A stretch of 64,000 nucleotides of DNA from positions 62,001 through 126,000 of the forward strand of contig NZ_JAJHVV010000009.1 in assembly GCF_023145695.1 (NCBI RefSeq), given 5' to 3'. Both the position numbers and the translations under genes were made by a program. This document shows, one piece after another, positions 7,896 to 16,944 of this stretch. Within the stretch, counting starts at the first letter, position 1. The number at the start of each line of letters is the position of its first letter. Below the pieces are notes generated by a model. It ran no database searches, was not told where the DNA came from, and saw nothing but the letters and a program-made list of their open reading frames with translations. The stretch comes from Vibrio amylolyticus. Lineage in GTDB: Bacteria > Pseudomonadota > Gammaproteobacteria > Enterobacterales > Vibrionaceae.

Positions 7896-9089
7896 TTAAT
7901 CTCTCTGCTCACGCTTATGCTTAGGAACATAATTCAAAATAGAAATCGGCACTTCTTTGTTTGGTTTAAACCCTTCAATCTCTCTGCGCTCAATTAAGTG
8001 ACCCAAACGGCTCTCAATCATACAAAGGTTCTTGAAGTTGTCTTTAGATACAAACGAGATAGCCTCACCTTTAGCGCCTGCACGACCGGTACGACCGATA
8101 CGGTGAACGTATTCATCAGCAGGAAATGGAATATCGTAGTTCAACACGCGGGTTAGATTCTCGATATCGATACCGCGAGCAGCCACGCCCGTTGCAACTA
8201 GGAATTTAATGTTGCCACCTTTGAAGTCCGCAAGCAGTTGAGAGCGTACTTCTTGGCTACGACCACTGTGGAATGATTCCGCTGGAATACCGCGTTTTTC
8301 AAGTTGAGAAACAAGTTTTGCTGCGCCTTTCTTCGTTTCAATAAAGATCAGTGCTTGATCCCAATCGTTTTCTTGAATCAAGTGGCTAAGTAGCGCGGAC
8401 TTTTTATCTTTATCGACAGTGATTAGCCACTGTTCAATGCTGTCTTTCGATGCGCTGTGTTTCGCAATCGAAATTTCAGCAGGCTGATCAATGGCTGTTC
8501 TAGCAAGTTCGCGAACAGGATTAGAAAGCGTTGCTGAAAACAATAAATTTTGAATGTTTTGAGGTAGACGAGCGATGATTTTATTGATGTCTTCAATAAA
8601 ACCCATGTCGAGCATTCTATCTGCTTCATCAAGAACAAACGTTTCTACTTCTTCAAAGTGAACCGCATGTTGGCCGTAAAGATCCAGAAGACGACCGGGT
8701 GTTGCAACCAGCACATCGATACCATCGATAAGCAGCTGCTTTTGAGGTTTTTCACTGACACCACCGTAAATAGCGGTTGATGTAAGGTTAAGGTGCTTAC
8801 CATATTCGGTAATGCTCTTATTCACTTGAATAGCCAGCTCGCGAGTTGGCGTTAGGATCAATGCACGAATGCGTTTCTTACGCTGCGTTTCACCTTTGCT
8901 GAGCATTTCTAAAATAGGTAATACGAAACTTGCTGTTTTACCTGTACCGGTCTGCGCTGCCGCAATCAGGTTTTGGCCCGACAGAACAAGCGGAATTGCC
9001 TTTTGTTGAATCTCGGTTGGTTTGTCATAACCCAGTTCATTGATGGCTTGTAGAAGTGGATCGCTTAATCCTAATTTAGAAAATGGCAT
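7896..9089 (-). CDS. rhlE: DEAD-box ATP-dependent RNA helicase, RhlE-like
   Basis: The 397-residue protein carries the full DEAD-box set: F/Q region (FSKLGLSDPLLQAI, GYDKPTEIQQKAIP), motif I AQTGTGKT (residues 45-52), Ia PTRELAIQ, Ib TPGRLLD, II DEAD, III SAT, IV LIFIETK, V ARGIDIE and VI HRIGRTGRAG. It ends shortly after the helicase core with a basic tail (PKHKREQRD), the short form typical of RhlE-like helicases rather than SrmB or DeaD, which are longer. RhlE-type enzymes remodel rRNA precursors and the degradosome. The gene stands alone, and the subfamily assignment is from overall length and core resemblance only. Confidence 0.85.
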   Translation of the reverse strand: MPFSKLGLSDPLLQAINELGYDKPTEIQQKAIPLVLSGQNLIAAAQTGTGKTASFVLPILEMLSKGETQRKKRIRALILTPTRELAIQVNKSITEYGKHLNLTSTAIYGGVSEKPQKQLLIDGIDVLVATPGRLLDLYGQHAVHFEEVETFVLDEADRMLDMGFIEDINKIIARLPQNIQNLLFSATLSNPVRELARTAIDQPAEISIAKHSASKDSIEQWLITVDKDKKSALLSHLIQENDWDQALIFIETKKGAAKLVSQLEKRGIPAESFHSGRSQEVRSQLLADFKGGNIKFLVATGVAARGIDIENLTRVLNYDIPFPADEYVHRIGRTGRAGAKGEAISFVSKDNFKNLCMIESRLGHLIERREIEGFKPNKEVPISILNYVPKHKREQRD

Positions 9090-9297
9090 TGACTGTCTCG
9101 GTATAAGTAAATGAGGTTAGGTAATTGAGCTGACTAAGTCGAATCATCGCTCAGTAATAGAATAGCTCAACCGCTAAGGGGCGCAGTGTAACACGCAGGT
9201 ATGGCATTCCAAGTGCTTTCAGTGAAATGAGCCTATTGTCTATTGTTCATCGTGCGAGGTTCGTGATTTAGGATTCTAGGCTCGGTTTCAATATTGG

Positions 9298-9918
9298 TTA
9301 TCGTTTGGCTTTTTGTAGCAGAGCGTCAACGGCCGTTTTTTTCGTTTTGCTTATCGTTTTCATCAGCGAGAAGCTGGCTTCACTCCCCGTAGCGGCTTCA
9401 ACATCGTTTATCATTGAAAGCCAAAGCTTTGCGGTCATCTCAGAGTCGGCTAATGCTCGGTGAAAGACACCATCATGTTCGATCTGGCGATGTTTCACTA
9501 ACTCACCTAATTTATGACTAGGCGCATCCTGAATGAGTCGCCTTGCTACCAATAAAGAGCAGACGAATTCACCTTTGTAAGTGCGATCAATTAACTCAAG
9601 TTCCGCATCCAAGAAACGTTTATCAAACGAAGCATTGTGTGCCACTAAATGACTGCCTTGAATAAAGTCACAGAACTCATTCATCACCTGAGCATTGTTG
9701 GGTGCTTGAGCCAGCATGTTGTTGGTAATGCTAGTGTAGTTCTCAATAAAGCTACTGACACGAAAACCTGGGTTCATCAGCTGTTGAAAGCTATCGACGA
9801 CTTGACCATCTTGTAGTTTTACTGCCCCAATCTCTATGGCTCTGTCCCCCATATTGGGTGATAGGCCTGTGGTTTCGAAATCGAGAATAATAATAGATTT
9901 AGCGGAAGTGGGGATCAT
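9298..9918 (-). CDS. DnaQ-family 3'-5' exonuclease
   Basis: The 206-residue product has the DEDDh exonuclease motifs: ExoI DFETTGLS (Asp and Glu metal ligands, residues 13-20), Exo[11 protein letters not shown], and Exo[17 protein letters not shown] with the His and Asp of the DEDDh subclass. The fold is the proofreading domain of DNA polymerase III epsilon, but the protein lacks the epsilon C-terminal polymerase-binding tail and is unlinked to rnhA, so it is one of the stand-alone DnaQ-like nucleases. The biological substrate is not indicated by the context. Confidence 0.85.
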   Translation of the reverse strand: MIPTSAKSIIILDFETTGLSPNMGDRAIEIGAVKLQDGQVVDSFQQLMNPGFRVSSFIENYTSITNNMLAQAPNNAQVMNEFCDFIQGSHLVAHNASFDKRFLDAELELIDRTYKGEFVCSLLVARRLIQDAPSHKLGELVKHRQIEHDGVFHRALADSEMTAKLWLSMINDVEAATGSEASFSLMKTISKTKKTAVDALLQKAKR

Positions 9919-10054
9919 TAGACGCCTGTCGATGCAAATAAAAATATAAATTTCGGTAAGAATTATAGCAAGGTTCTCACCACTTAAACTAGGGGTTTAC
10001 TTAGCGTGAGCTAAACCATACATTGAAATGCCTAAGAGTTGGTAAGGCAATGTT

Positions 10055-10978
10055 ATGAAAAAGAAATTTGATATTATTGGTGCCCCATTTAACCTATTAG
10101 GTTGTCACCCTTCAACAGAGAATACTGTGGACGGTTTAAGAAAGCTGAATGAACAGAGCTGGATTGGACTGACCGATTGGATTCACGTTCGAAATACTAG
10201 GTGGAACCGCGATATACAAGACGTCGGTGATATTGACGCTTCTCCTGAAGTGATCAACCTAATAGAGCAAGACAAAAAAGAGCAAGCATTGGCTCTATAT
10301 TGTGAGAAGCTGCAAGCGCGTATCGAGCAGACTTTAGAGAGTGGACGAGTGCCTATTACCATTGGTGGTGATCATTCAATTGGGTTAGGAACCGTTCAAG
10401 CCATACTGACGCATTATCAAAAAAATCGTAACGAGAAAGTCGCGATAGTTTGGGTTGACGCTCATGCTGACTGCAATGATAGTTTAGCGAGTAATCTACA
10501 CGGGAAACCACTCGCATTATTAATGGATCGTTATCCTCATCATGATTGGAGCGTCGAGACTGAAATCACCTTATCTGCTGATGATATCTATTATGTGGCT
10601 GTGAGAGATCTCATGCTTAACGAGCACCAACTGATCTCATCTCTAGGGATAACCAATCACAGCATGCAAGAGATCGACGAGCGCGGTTTTTCTACCGTTC
10701 TTAATGATCTGATGACGAAGCTAGAACGAGACTATGACCGAATATATTTATCGTTTGATTATGATGCGCTTGATGGTGCTACTTTTCGCGCTTGCGGCAC
10801 GCCAAATGTTGGTGGCCTAACAGCCCGAGAGGCGATTACCTTGGTGCATACTCTTTCACGTAGCGCTAAGTTTGTTGGTGCCGACTTTGTTGAGTACTTA
10901 CCAAGTTTGGATAAAGACGGTGTATCGAAAGAGTTGATGATCAAGCTTATCGATGCCGCGTGGGGACTTCGCGCCTAG
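10055..10978 (+). CDS. Arginase/agmatinase (ureohydrolase) family protein
   Basis: The 307-residue protein has the manganese-binding signatures of ureohydrolases: GGDHSIGLGT (His ligand near residue 109), WVDAHADCN (DxHxD ligands near 133-138) and SFDYDALDG (DxD ligands). In most arginases, agmatinases and formimidoylglutamases the last motif reads S-D-D-DP; here a Gly follows the Asp. Overall spacing and C-terminal EYLP are arginase-like. The products of the family are urea or formamide plus an amine. No hut, speA or arginine-catabolic genes lie beside it; the small unknown protein 36 bases downstream may be cotranscribed. The exact substrate is unresolved. Confidence 0.8.
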   Translation: MKKKFDIIGAPFNLLGCHPSTENTVDGLRKLNEQSWIGLTDWIHVRNTRWNRDIQDVGDIDASPEVINLIEQDKKEQALALYCEKLQARIEQTLESGRVPITIGGDHSIGLGTVQAILTHYQKNRNEKVAIVWVDAHADCNDSLASNLHGKPLALLMDRYPHHDWSVETEITLSADDIYYVAVRDLMLNEHQLISSLGITNHSMQEIDERGFSTVLNDLMTKLERDYDRIYLSFDYDALDGATFRACGTPNVGGLTAREAITLVHTLSRSAKFVGADFVEYLPSLDKDGVSKELMIKLIDAAWGLRA

Positions 10979-11014
10979 TTAGCCAATATATACATAGTAA
11001 GAGAGCAATAACTC

Positions 11015-11458
11015 ATGAAAAATATTAATAAGGAACAAGTCTACTTACAGTTGTTTCATCGTGAATGCATTGCGTCTCCGTCGATTGAGCGTGCTGATGT
11101 GCAAGCTGAATGGGCACAACGTGATGAGTACCTGAAGTGGAAAGAAAGTAAGGCTGATATTTCACATGAAGAAGTGATTGAGTCTGCATGGATAAAAACC
11201 TGCACTGAGGGGTACATTACCGAAGTTCTTTTTGCACAAGATGGCACTTTGAATGAGTTTAAGCTGTTTGATCGATTACATACTACAGGGCAGTGGGAGC
11301 TCCTTGATGGCATGCTCAGCGTGTCTATCAACAAGGGTGACAATCGATATCAGTTTTTGGTTGTTGGTAGCAGTTTAAACAGCATTTACTCAGCGGTTGA
11401 GTACAAGAACGACGAGATCCATTCCTATCTAAAACTGATGCCTACTCGTGCTAAGTGA
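11015..11458 (+). CDS. Hypothetical protein, 147 residues
   Basis: I do not recognise this protein. It has no signal peptide or membrane segment, is rich in charged residues in its first half (RADVQAEWAQRDEYLKWKESK) and changes to a beta-rich second half (ITEVLFAQDGTLNEFKLFDRL; GQWELLDGMLSVSI; YQFLVVGSSL). That second half reads like a small beta-sandwich or lipocalin-like sheet, but this is only an impression. AGAGAG lies before the ATG and the gene follows the arginase-family gene by 36 bases in the same direction, so an operon is likely. Confidence 0.65.
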   Translation: MKNINKEQVYLQLFHRECIASPSIERADVQAEWAQRDEYLKWKESKADISHEEVIESAWIKTCTEGYITEVLFAQDGTLNEFKLFDRLHTTGQWELLDGMLSVSINKGDNRYQFLVVGSSLNSIYSAVEYKNDEIHSYLKLMPTRAK

Positions 11459-11938
11459 TGATTACGGAGAGCTGATGCCATTTGTCTTGTTAAGAGATAA
11501 ATGGCACAAATTAAGCACAAATTAAGCACAAATTAACTAATCGACCCTCCCATTAGCGACCACTTTCCCTCGTAATGATATTGCTTACTTATCGCGGTTT
11601 AATGTTGATCTGGTGAGCATTAAAATACGATCAACCCTTCTTTCGAATAACAGCCACTTCCAAAAAACATTAACGTTTACGCTCAATGTCACATAGTGAA
11701 GATTACAATGAGTCCATTGACTACTTGTTAATTTGTAACTGTAACGAACTTGTGAGAACAAGGCTGTTTTGCCGTGAAGTTTGCCGCATAAACATATGAT
11801 TATTGATGTTTCACCTGATAATAACACACATACCTGCTAACTTAATTTTAACAATTAATTAATATTAATCTAATGAGTAGTTCGCTCTTATTTGAACGTG
11901 GAATAGAACAAAATAACAATCAACTGAAAGGTGAAATT
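11459..11938. other. Long leader/intergenic region before the chitinase gene
   Basis: No gene was identified in these 480 bases. It includes three direct repeats at 11504-11536 and a very AT-rich stretch near 11840-11875 that may hold the chitinase promoter. An open frame continuing upstream of the chitinase ATG (from 11873) has no ribosome site and was not used. Confidence 0.5.
11504..11536 (+). repeat. Three perfect tandem copies of an 11-base unit
   Basis: GCACAAATTAA occurs three times head to tail at 11504-11514, 11515-11525 and 11526-11536. It lies between a stop codon and the chitinase leader; 11-base phasing would put copies on the same DNA face, so it could be a protein-binding array or simple slippage. 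Confidence 0.85.
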
Positions 11939-14599
11939 ATGTTTAGGATGAACAAGATAGCCGCCACATTGGCGTGCGTCGTTTTAAGCGGACATTTGTT
12001 TGCTGCTGAGCCTTATGATGCTACCCAAACTTATTCTGGCGGTACACAAGTGACCGTAGGTGGGGCAACTTATGAAGCCAAGTGGTGGGTTAACGCAGGA
12101 CAAAGCCCAACAGACGACTACGCTAATGAATGGGACTCACCATGGAAACTGGTTAGTGGCACAGCCCCAGACCCGACACCGGATCCAGACCCAACACCGG
12201 ATCCAGATCCAACACCGGACCCAGACCCGACACCGGATCCAGACCCAACACCGGATCCAGATCCAACACCGGACCCAGACCCAACACCGGACCCAGACCC
12301 AACTCCAGATCCAAACCCGACTCCGGGTGTTGGCGTATGTGCAGACTTTAATGTTTACCCAAATTGGACACGTGGTGATCACGCTACGAATGGCGATATC
12401 ATGGTTAATGATAATATTGCCTATGAAGCGAACTGGTGGACAACAGCAGTACCAGGAAGCGATGGCAGTTGGGCACATCACGTAAATTGTGATAGTACGC
12501 CACCGGGAACAGCGCCACTCCTTTCATTACCAAACCCGATGGATCCAGTTAGGCTAGAAGTGAATGGTTGGCCGAGTCATTTTGTGGTCGCAAGCCCTGC
12601 AACCATCGATGTTCCGGCAACGGTTTCGGTTAATACTGCTAACAGCCAAGATCTCTCAGATATGACTAAGCTAACCAATGGGTTCGTTTCACTGATTAAT
12701 GCGGTGGACACGGCGGGTACAGCGTCTGTCATCATCAATAGCGATGTGTTAGATGCAGCCACGGCTGATAAAGGTCAAGCACTAGGCACTGTTGCGGTTA
12801 AACAAGCACTATTGGCTGCAGTAGATGCAACCGGAAGCCAAATTGATATCACTGAAATCAACGCACTCACGGACGATGTACAAGGCTGGGCGCAAGCTCA
12901 TAACCTTGTTATTTCAACGTTAGCACCTCAGGCAACGTTTGGTTGGGCACTAACTATTGGCGATTTTGCTTACGATACGCACTCTGGCAGAAGAGCGGTT
13001 TGGAATGCAGCCTCTGGTGCAACTTCAGATTTACTTTCTACCTTTGAGTTATATAGCGCGACATCGGCGAATAAAGCGGATTTCGTTGCTTTCAGCAAGT
13101 CGAGCACATCGCCAGCGTTAACCGCTGACCAATGGCACTATGCGTTGGAATACGTTAAACAAGTGACGGATTATCTTAAAACTCCAGCACTGTTATCGTC
13201 GGTTCCTACCGCTCAAGCAGCGAGTTACTTCCTAGGTAATAGCACCGGTGAAAGCAACATTCGTAAAGCGGCACACAGCAATATTTTTGCGCTTTCATTC
13301 GATACAGATTCAGCGGATCTAAGTGCCAAAATCGCAAGCTATCAAAGTGCTACAGTACCGCTTTATTATGTAGGCGAAAGTGTAACGAATGGTCCGTTAA
13401 CTACTAATGCTTCATTAAACAGTGAGTTGGTGGCAGCAGAATCGGCAATGAACAACCAAGCGTTCTTGTTTGAAACCCCTCAATCTCAGTGGATTCCATC
13501 GACTGTGTATAAATGGGCGGATTTCTTAGCTGGCTTGAACTCAATGCATAACGTTGGGGTAGCAGGCAACACATTCTGGCTACTTGATGAAACAGCTGAC
13601 GATGCAACCAATGCGCTGTATGCGAAAGTCGCGATTGCTGCATTCTTATCTCAAAGTATGCAAGAGACTATTCGATACAATGCTTGTGATGAGAATAACT
13701 GGTCAGAAGTGAAATACGGTGCTGCTGTTGATTATCCTATGACTGCAAGTTGTGGCCAGTTAGGTCAGAAATACGCAGATTACGGTATGGATCCAAACAC
13801 AGGTGTCGACCACCCATATTCTTGTCCTCGTAACCCGAAAATGGAAGTGAGCGCATTAACCAGTGCCAAATGGTACGGGGCTCCAGCGCCAATCTTTGCC
13901 GCACCAGACTCAGTGTTTGAAGAGAAAGGTTTGCTCGTGAATGGCAATGTCGGTCGTTGGACCAACAATGGTCACTGTAATGAGGTACCTACTACGGTAG
14001 ATACGTCTAAGCAGGTTTGGGAGCGTGATGAGTGTAAAGTTTACGAAGACCAAAAAGCGGGCAAATTCATCTGGGATGGAACCGATACGACCGGAACAGT
14101 GGAAGGTTGTGGTTGGTGGGGCCGTGGTGTTATTCAAACCACAGGTCGTCAAAACTTTGGTACGCTGAACCACTTCATGGGACGTTCACACGTCGATCCT
14201 GCGACTATCGGTACGACAGTCAATGGGGTTGTGGTTGAAGCTCCGCCAACAAACCCGCTGTACTCCGATCTTGATTTCTGTTCGAACCCTGGGCTGATTT
14301 GTAGCTCCGAAGAGAATAGAGAGATCAAATGGATTGCAGGTCTATTCTACTGGGTATCATCAGTACAGACTTACAATGATGAAGGCGGCCCATATGCGCA
14401 CTGGAACTATCACACAGAGCTGAAAAAGTATGTTGATGGTGGCTTGCAAGGCACAGCGTTTATTGATGCGGTTTCGGGCATTGTTAACCGAGGCTGTCCT
14501 GACAGTACTTGTCCGGTAAGTGGTGAGGTTCACGCGGTTAAAGAGAGACAAGATAACTTTAAACTTGTTTTACAAACACTGGGTGTTAATCCACAGTAA
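11939..14599 (+). CDS. Secreted GH19 chitinase with two chitin-binding domains
   Basis: From the ATG at 11939 (AAGGTG six bases upstream) the product is 886 residues with a Sec signal peptide (IAATLACVVLSGHLFAAEP). Next comes a CBM5/12-type chitin-binding domain (YDATQTYSGGTQVTVGGATYEAKWW), then a Pro-Asp-Thr linker encoded by tandem repeats, then a second CBM5/12-like domain (YPNWTRGDHATNGD, YEANWWT). After a long middle region of uncertain fold, the C-terminal third has GH19 signatures: FLSQSMQETIRYN with the presumed catalytic acid Glu, and WWGRGVIQTTGRQNFG, the family's YYGRGPIQ-type motif. It should cleave extracellular chitin, a major marine Vibrio carbon source. It is monocistronic, with a terminator 45 bases downstream. 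The middle part could include another carbohydrate-related domain. Confidence 0.88.
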   Translation: MFRMNKIAATLACVVLSGHLFAAEPYDATQTYSGGTQVTVGGATYEAKWWVNAGQSPTDDYANEWDSPWKLVSGTAPDPTPDPDPTPDPDPTPDPDPTPDPDPTPDPDPTPDPDPTPDPDPTPDPNPTPGVGVCADFNVYPNWTRGDHATNGDIMVNDNIAYEANWWTTAVPGSDGSWAHHVNCDSTPPGTAPLLSLPNPMDPVRLEVNGWPSHFVVASPATIDVPATVSVNTANSQDLSDMTKLTNGFVSLINAVDTAGTASVIINSDVLDAATADKGQALGTVAVKQALLAAVDATGSQIDITEINALTDDVQGWAQAHNLVISTLAPQATFGWALTIGDFAYDTHSGRRAVWNAASGATSDLLSTFELYSATSANKADFVAFSKSSTSPALTADQWHYALEYVKQVTDYLKTPALLSSVPTAQAASYFLGNSTGESNIRKAAHSNIFALSFDTDSADLSAKIASYQSATVPLYYVGESVTNGPLTTNASLNSELVAAESAMNNQAFLFETPQSQWIPSTVYKWADFLAGLNSMHNVGVAGNTFWLLDETADDATNALYAKVAIAAFLSQSMQETIRYNACDENNWSEVKYGAAVDYPMTASCGQLGQKYADYGMDPNTGVDHPYSCPRNPKMEVSALTSAKWYGAPAPIFAAPDSVFEEKGLLVNGNVGRWTNNGHCNEVPTTVDTSKQVWERDECKVYEDQKAGKFIWDGTDTTGTVEGCGWWGRGVIQTTGRQNFGTLNHFMGRSHVDPATIGTTVNGVVVEAPPTNPLYSDLDFCSNPGLICSSEENREIKWIAGLFYWVSSVQTYNDEGGPYAHWNYHTELKKYVDGGLQGTAFIDAVSGIVNRGCPDSTCPVSGEVHAVKERQDNFKLVLQTLGVNPQ
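12166..12324 (+). repeat. Tandem repeat encoding a Pro-Asp-Pro-Thr linker
   Basis: A run of 18-base units with small variations encodes repeated PDPTPD blocks between two chitin-binding domains of the chitinase. Unit number can vary by slippage without breaking frame because units are multiples of three. It accounts for the long shadow frames on both strands here. Confidence 0.9.
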
Positions 14600-14643
14600 A
14601 AACGAAAAGGCGTAATATTGTTGTTACGCTGATTGTAAGTAGT

Positions 14644-14675
14644 AAAGGCTCCCTATCTACTAGGGAGCCTTTTTT
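14644..14675 (+). terminator. Intrinsic terminator of the chitinase gene
   Basis: AAAGGCTCCCT pairs with AGGGAGCCTTT around a short loop and is followed by a T-run. Confidence 0.9.
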
Positions 14676-14838
14676 GTCAGTAGTGAGCTTCACTGCATTC
14701 AGCTTAATGAGAGGCTTGAAATATCAATACACCGGTACTGATGGAAAGGGCGTAGACTAGAGGTTAATTTGCCAACATTAACTGGAGCCATCAAAGAACG
14801 TGTTCTTTTTAGCTGGAGTCACTTTGCTAGATATTTCT

Positions 14839-15834
14839 TTATTTATGGTGTTCTTCTAACCAAGATACTAATGTTGGTATGAATGTATCGGCTAGGGCTT
14901 GTTGTTCGTACCACATCAACATTAGCCACTGTTTGTAGCCGAACTCTTGTGTATTGAATAATTCTGAATCCAACATTGAATGAGTAGCGTTTGGTATTAA
15001 CTTGGCCGTTATCTGTGGATGTTGTCGTGTTTTCCAACTCTCAAATTCTTTCTTGGCATTTACATTTAGATCATCATCTCCCCATAACAATAACCCAGGT
15101 GTTTTTATCCTTTCGTAATCTTGAGTGGCGTCTGACTGAACGTTATCCAACACAAAATGAAAGCGCTCTTTGATCATTGTTTGTGAACCAACAAAGTCAA
15201 CGTATTCGGCATAGGATGGAGAGGTAGACAAAAAATCAATCTCGCGATTATAAGATAAAATTGCCTGTTCAATTTGATTGGCATTCCCACCAGCCACAGT
15301 ATGTTTCACTCGAGTGAAATATCGACCTTGATCCACCCAGTTAGTTGCGAAACCAATACCGATAAAGAAGCCAATCTTAGAGTGCAATCCAGCAAGAGTA
15401 GGGACAACCCAGCCAGCTTGGCTAAAACCCAACAGCCCCGTGTTGTCTGCGTTGAAGCCATACTTCTCTTGAATTACCTCTATGGCGGCAAGAACTTCAT
15501 CCTGTCGTTCAGTCATGGATTGCTCAAGCCAGTTTCCGGTTGATTGACCGACACCAGGTTTGTCCCAGCTAAAAATCGCGTACCCATTTTGTCTAAGAGG
15601 TTGCCAGATGAGTTTATAGTACCCCTCAGCATCATAAGAGGTTGCGCCATCACCGTGAACGAAAAGAATGACACCTTTTGTATCTTTATCATCTGTCGGC
15701 TTAAGATACTGGCCAGATAAGATAGTATTGCCATGTTTAAACACGATTGTTTCAGCATGGCTAGCAAGGGTGATAACGGTCAATAACAGTCCTAGAATGC
15801 ACTTATTCTTAAAATTCACTCTTGTTAGTCGCAT
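14839..15834 (-). CDS. Secreted alpha/beta hydrolase
   Basis: The 331-residue protein begins with a signal peptide (ILGLLLTVITLASHAE) and carries an alpha/beta-hydrolase core: the HGDGA oxyanion region (VILFVHGDGATSYD), nucleophile elbow GFSQAG (near residue 136), acidic residue in LLWGDDDLNVN and catalytic His in NATHSML. Homology looks closest to dienelactone hydrolase or S33-like hydrolases of unknown substrate. It starts 3 bases after the stop of the GFA gene, so the P-loop, GFA and hydrolase genes form a leftward operon. Localisation is probably periplasmic. Confidence 0.75.
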   Translation of the reverse strand: MRLTRVNFKNKCILGLLLTVITLASHAETIVFKHGNTILSGQYLKPTDDKDTKGVILFVHGDGATSYDAEGYYKLIWQPLRQNGYAIFSWDKPGVGQSTGNWLEQSMTERQDEVLAAIEVIQEKYGFNADNTGLLGFSQAGWVVPTLAGLHSKIGFFIGIGFATNWVDQGRYFTRVKHTVAGGNANQIEQAILSYNREIDFLSTSPSYAEYVDFVGSQTMIKERFHFVLDNVQSDATQDYERIKTPGLLLWGDDDLNVNAKKEFESWKTRQHPQITAKLIPNATHSMLDSELFNTQEFGYKQWLMLMWYEQQALADTFIPTLVSWLEEHHK

Positions 15835-15837
15835 CAG

Positions 15838-16257
15838 CTAATTATTCTCGGAATGGGTCTTTATAGGTGGTGCTTCATCATATTGTGGAACGCCTTCTGC
15901 AATGATTTCCCAAGACGCTTTTGAGCCGACATAAATGTGTTTACCAAGTTCTATTTCAGGCTCTCCATTTACGCAACCAAGCGTCACGCCATGCACAGTA
16001 CCTTCATATATCCCACAAAGGGTTGAACCACATGTACGACAAAACTGGAGACCAAATCCATGTTTTCCGACGTACGAGGTTAACCGTTCTTCACCTGATA
16101 CCCATTGAAACTCGTTAGGCTCGACGATTGCGTAAGCCGATGCTTGAGAGCTAAATGCCTTACGGCATCGAGAACAGTGGCAAGACACCGCATCGTGTAG
16201 TTTTCCATCAATACGGTACTTTACCTCTCCACAGAAACACTCACCTGTAATGACCAT
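15838..16257 (-). CDS. GFA-family zinc protein
   Basis: About 139 residues from the ATG at 16257 (AAGGAG, spacing about 6; the frame also holds a GTG at 16263). It shows the Cys pattern of the glutathione-dependent formaldehyde-activating (GFA/CENP-V) fold: GECFCGEVKY, CHCSRCRKAFSS and FCRTCGSTLCG, which bind two structural or catalytic zinc ions. Real Gfa activity is proven for few members, so the role remains open. It is the middle gene of a three-gene leftward set. Confidence 0.8.
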   Translation of the reverse strand: MVITGECFCGEVKYRIDGKLHDAVSCHCSRCRKAFSSQASAYAIVEPNEFQWVSGEERLTSYVGKHGFGLQFCRTCGSTLCGIYEGTVHGVTLGCVNGEPEIELGKHIYVGSKASWEIIAEGVPQYDEAPPIKTHSENN

Positions 16258-16297
16258 GATCACTCCTTGTGCTTAGTGCTTGGTTAACGGCGCCTCG

Positions 16298-16792
16298 CTA
16301 GACGACAATCTTGCGACCATGTTCTAGCTCGCTATCATCTGGCACTTCAAACCTAGGCTCCATAAAATCGAACATCATGTCTGTTACTTCAAAGGAATAG
16401 ACATTTGGATCTTTTTCGATATTTCGTTTTTCTACACGTTGTTTACGCATTTCTACTTGCGCATTAAGGAAATGAACTTCGGCATTGATATTCAATTTCT
16501 TAGCCTTGTTAATAAAAACTTCTCGCTGTGCTTTTGTTGTAAAACCTAAATCGAGTACTACATTGCCATCCAACGAGAGAATTTGTTTACTCACTTCCCA
16601 TATTTGCTGATAACAACGTTCAACACGTTCTAGCATCCATGAATATTCAAGCGACGTCATATCTTTAGCAAAGAGGGTTTGCATCCATGGGTCGATTGAG
16701 AATTTCACCGCATCGATTTCCTGACAAATGGAGATTGAATATGTAGTTTTACCAGCGCCAGTAGGACCGCAAACGAGAATTAGCCTAGCCAT
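16298..16792 (-). CDS. Small P-loop kinase-like ATPase
   Basis: A 164-residue soluble protein with a Walker A motif at its N-terminus (CGPTGAGKTT, residues 8-17) and a possible Walker B/DxD (NVVLDLGF). Helical LID-like sequence (RKQRVEKRN) follows, the pattern of small nucleotide or zeta-toxin-like kinases annotated as AAA family ATPases or predicted kinases. AAGGAA precedes the ATG. It lies 40 bases upstream of the GFA gene in the same direction. No antitoxin-like gene is adjacent, so a toxin role is not supported. Confidence 0.7.
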   Translation of the reverse strand: MARLILVCGPTGAGKTTYSISICQEIDAVKFSIDPWMQTLFAKDMTSLEYSWMLERVERCYQQIWEVSKQILSLDGNVVLDLGFTTKAQREVFINKAKKLNINAEVHFLNAQVEMRKQRVEKRNIEKDPNVYSFEVTDMMFDFMEPRFEVPDDSELEHGRKIVV

Positions 16793-16944
16793 TTACAACA
16801 TTCCTTTTTATGTAATATGGATGTTATGCATTGTGCCTTATATGCTTGTTGTAAACTGTGAAATGAGTGTGCCATAAGTGATAAAGCGCGCTGAAAGGAG
16901 TAAATCTAAGTATGGGGAGATTTGTGATGGTAAATCGATGTCGC

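Noticed and set aside
12166..12324. Possible CRISPR-like array
   Set aside because: Units are contiguous without spacers and encode an in-frame Pro-Asp-Thr linker.
12060..12485. Long frames on both strands over the chitinase linker
   Set aside because: They are by-products of the 18-base tandem repeat; their proteins are low-complexity and lack starts with ribosome sites.
16298..16792. Zeta-type toxin
   Set aside because: Only a Walker A and kinase-like fold are visible and there is no antitoxin gene beside it.
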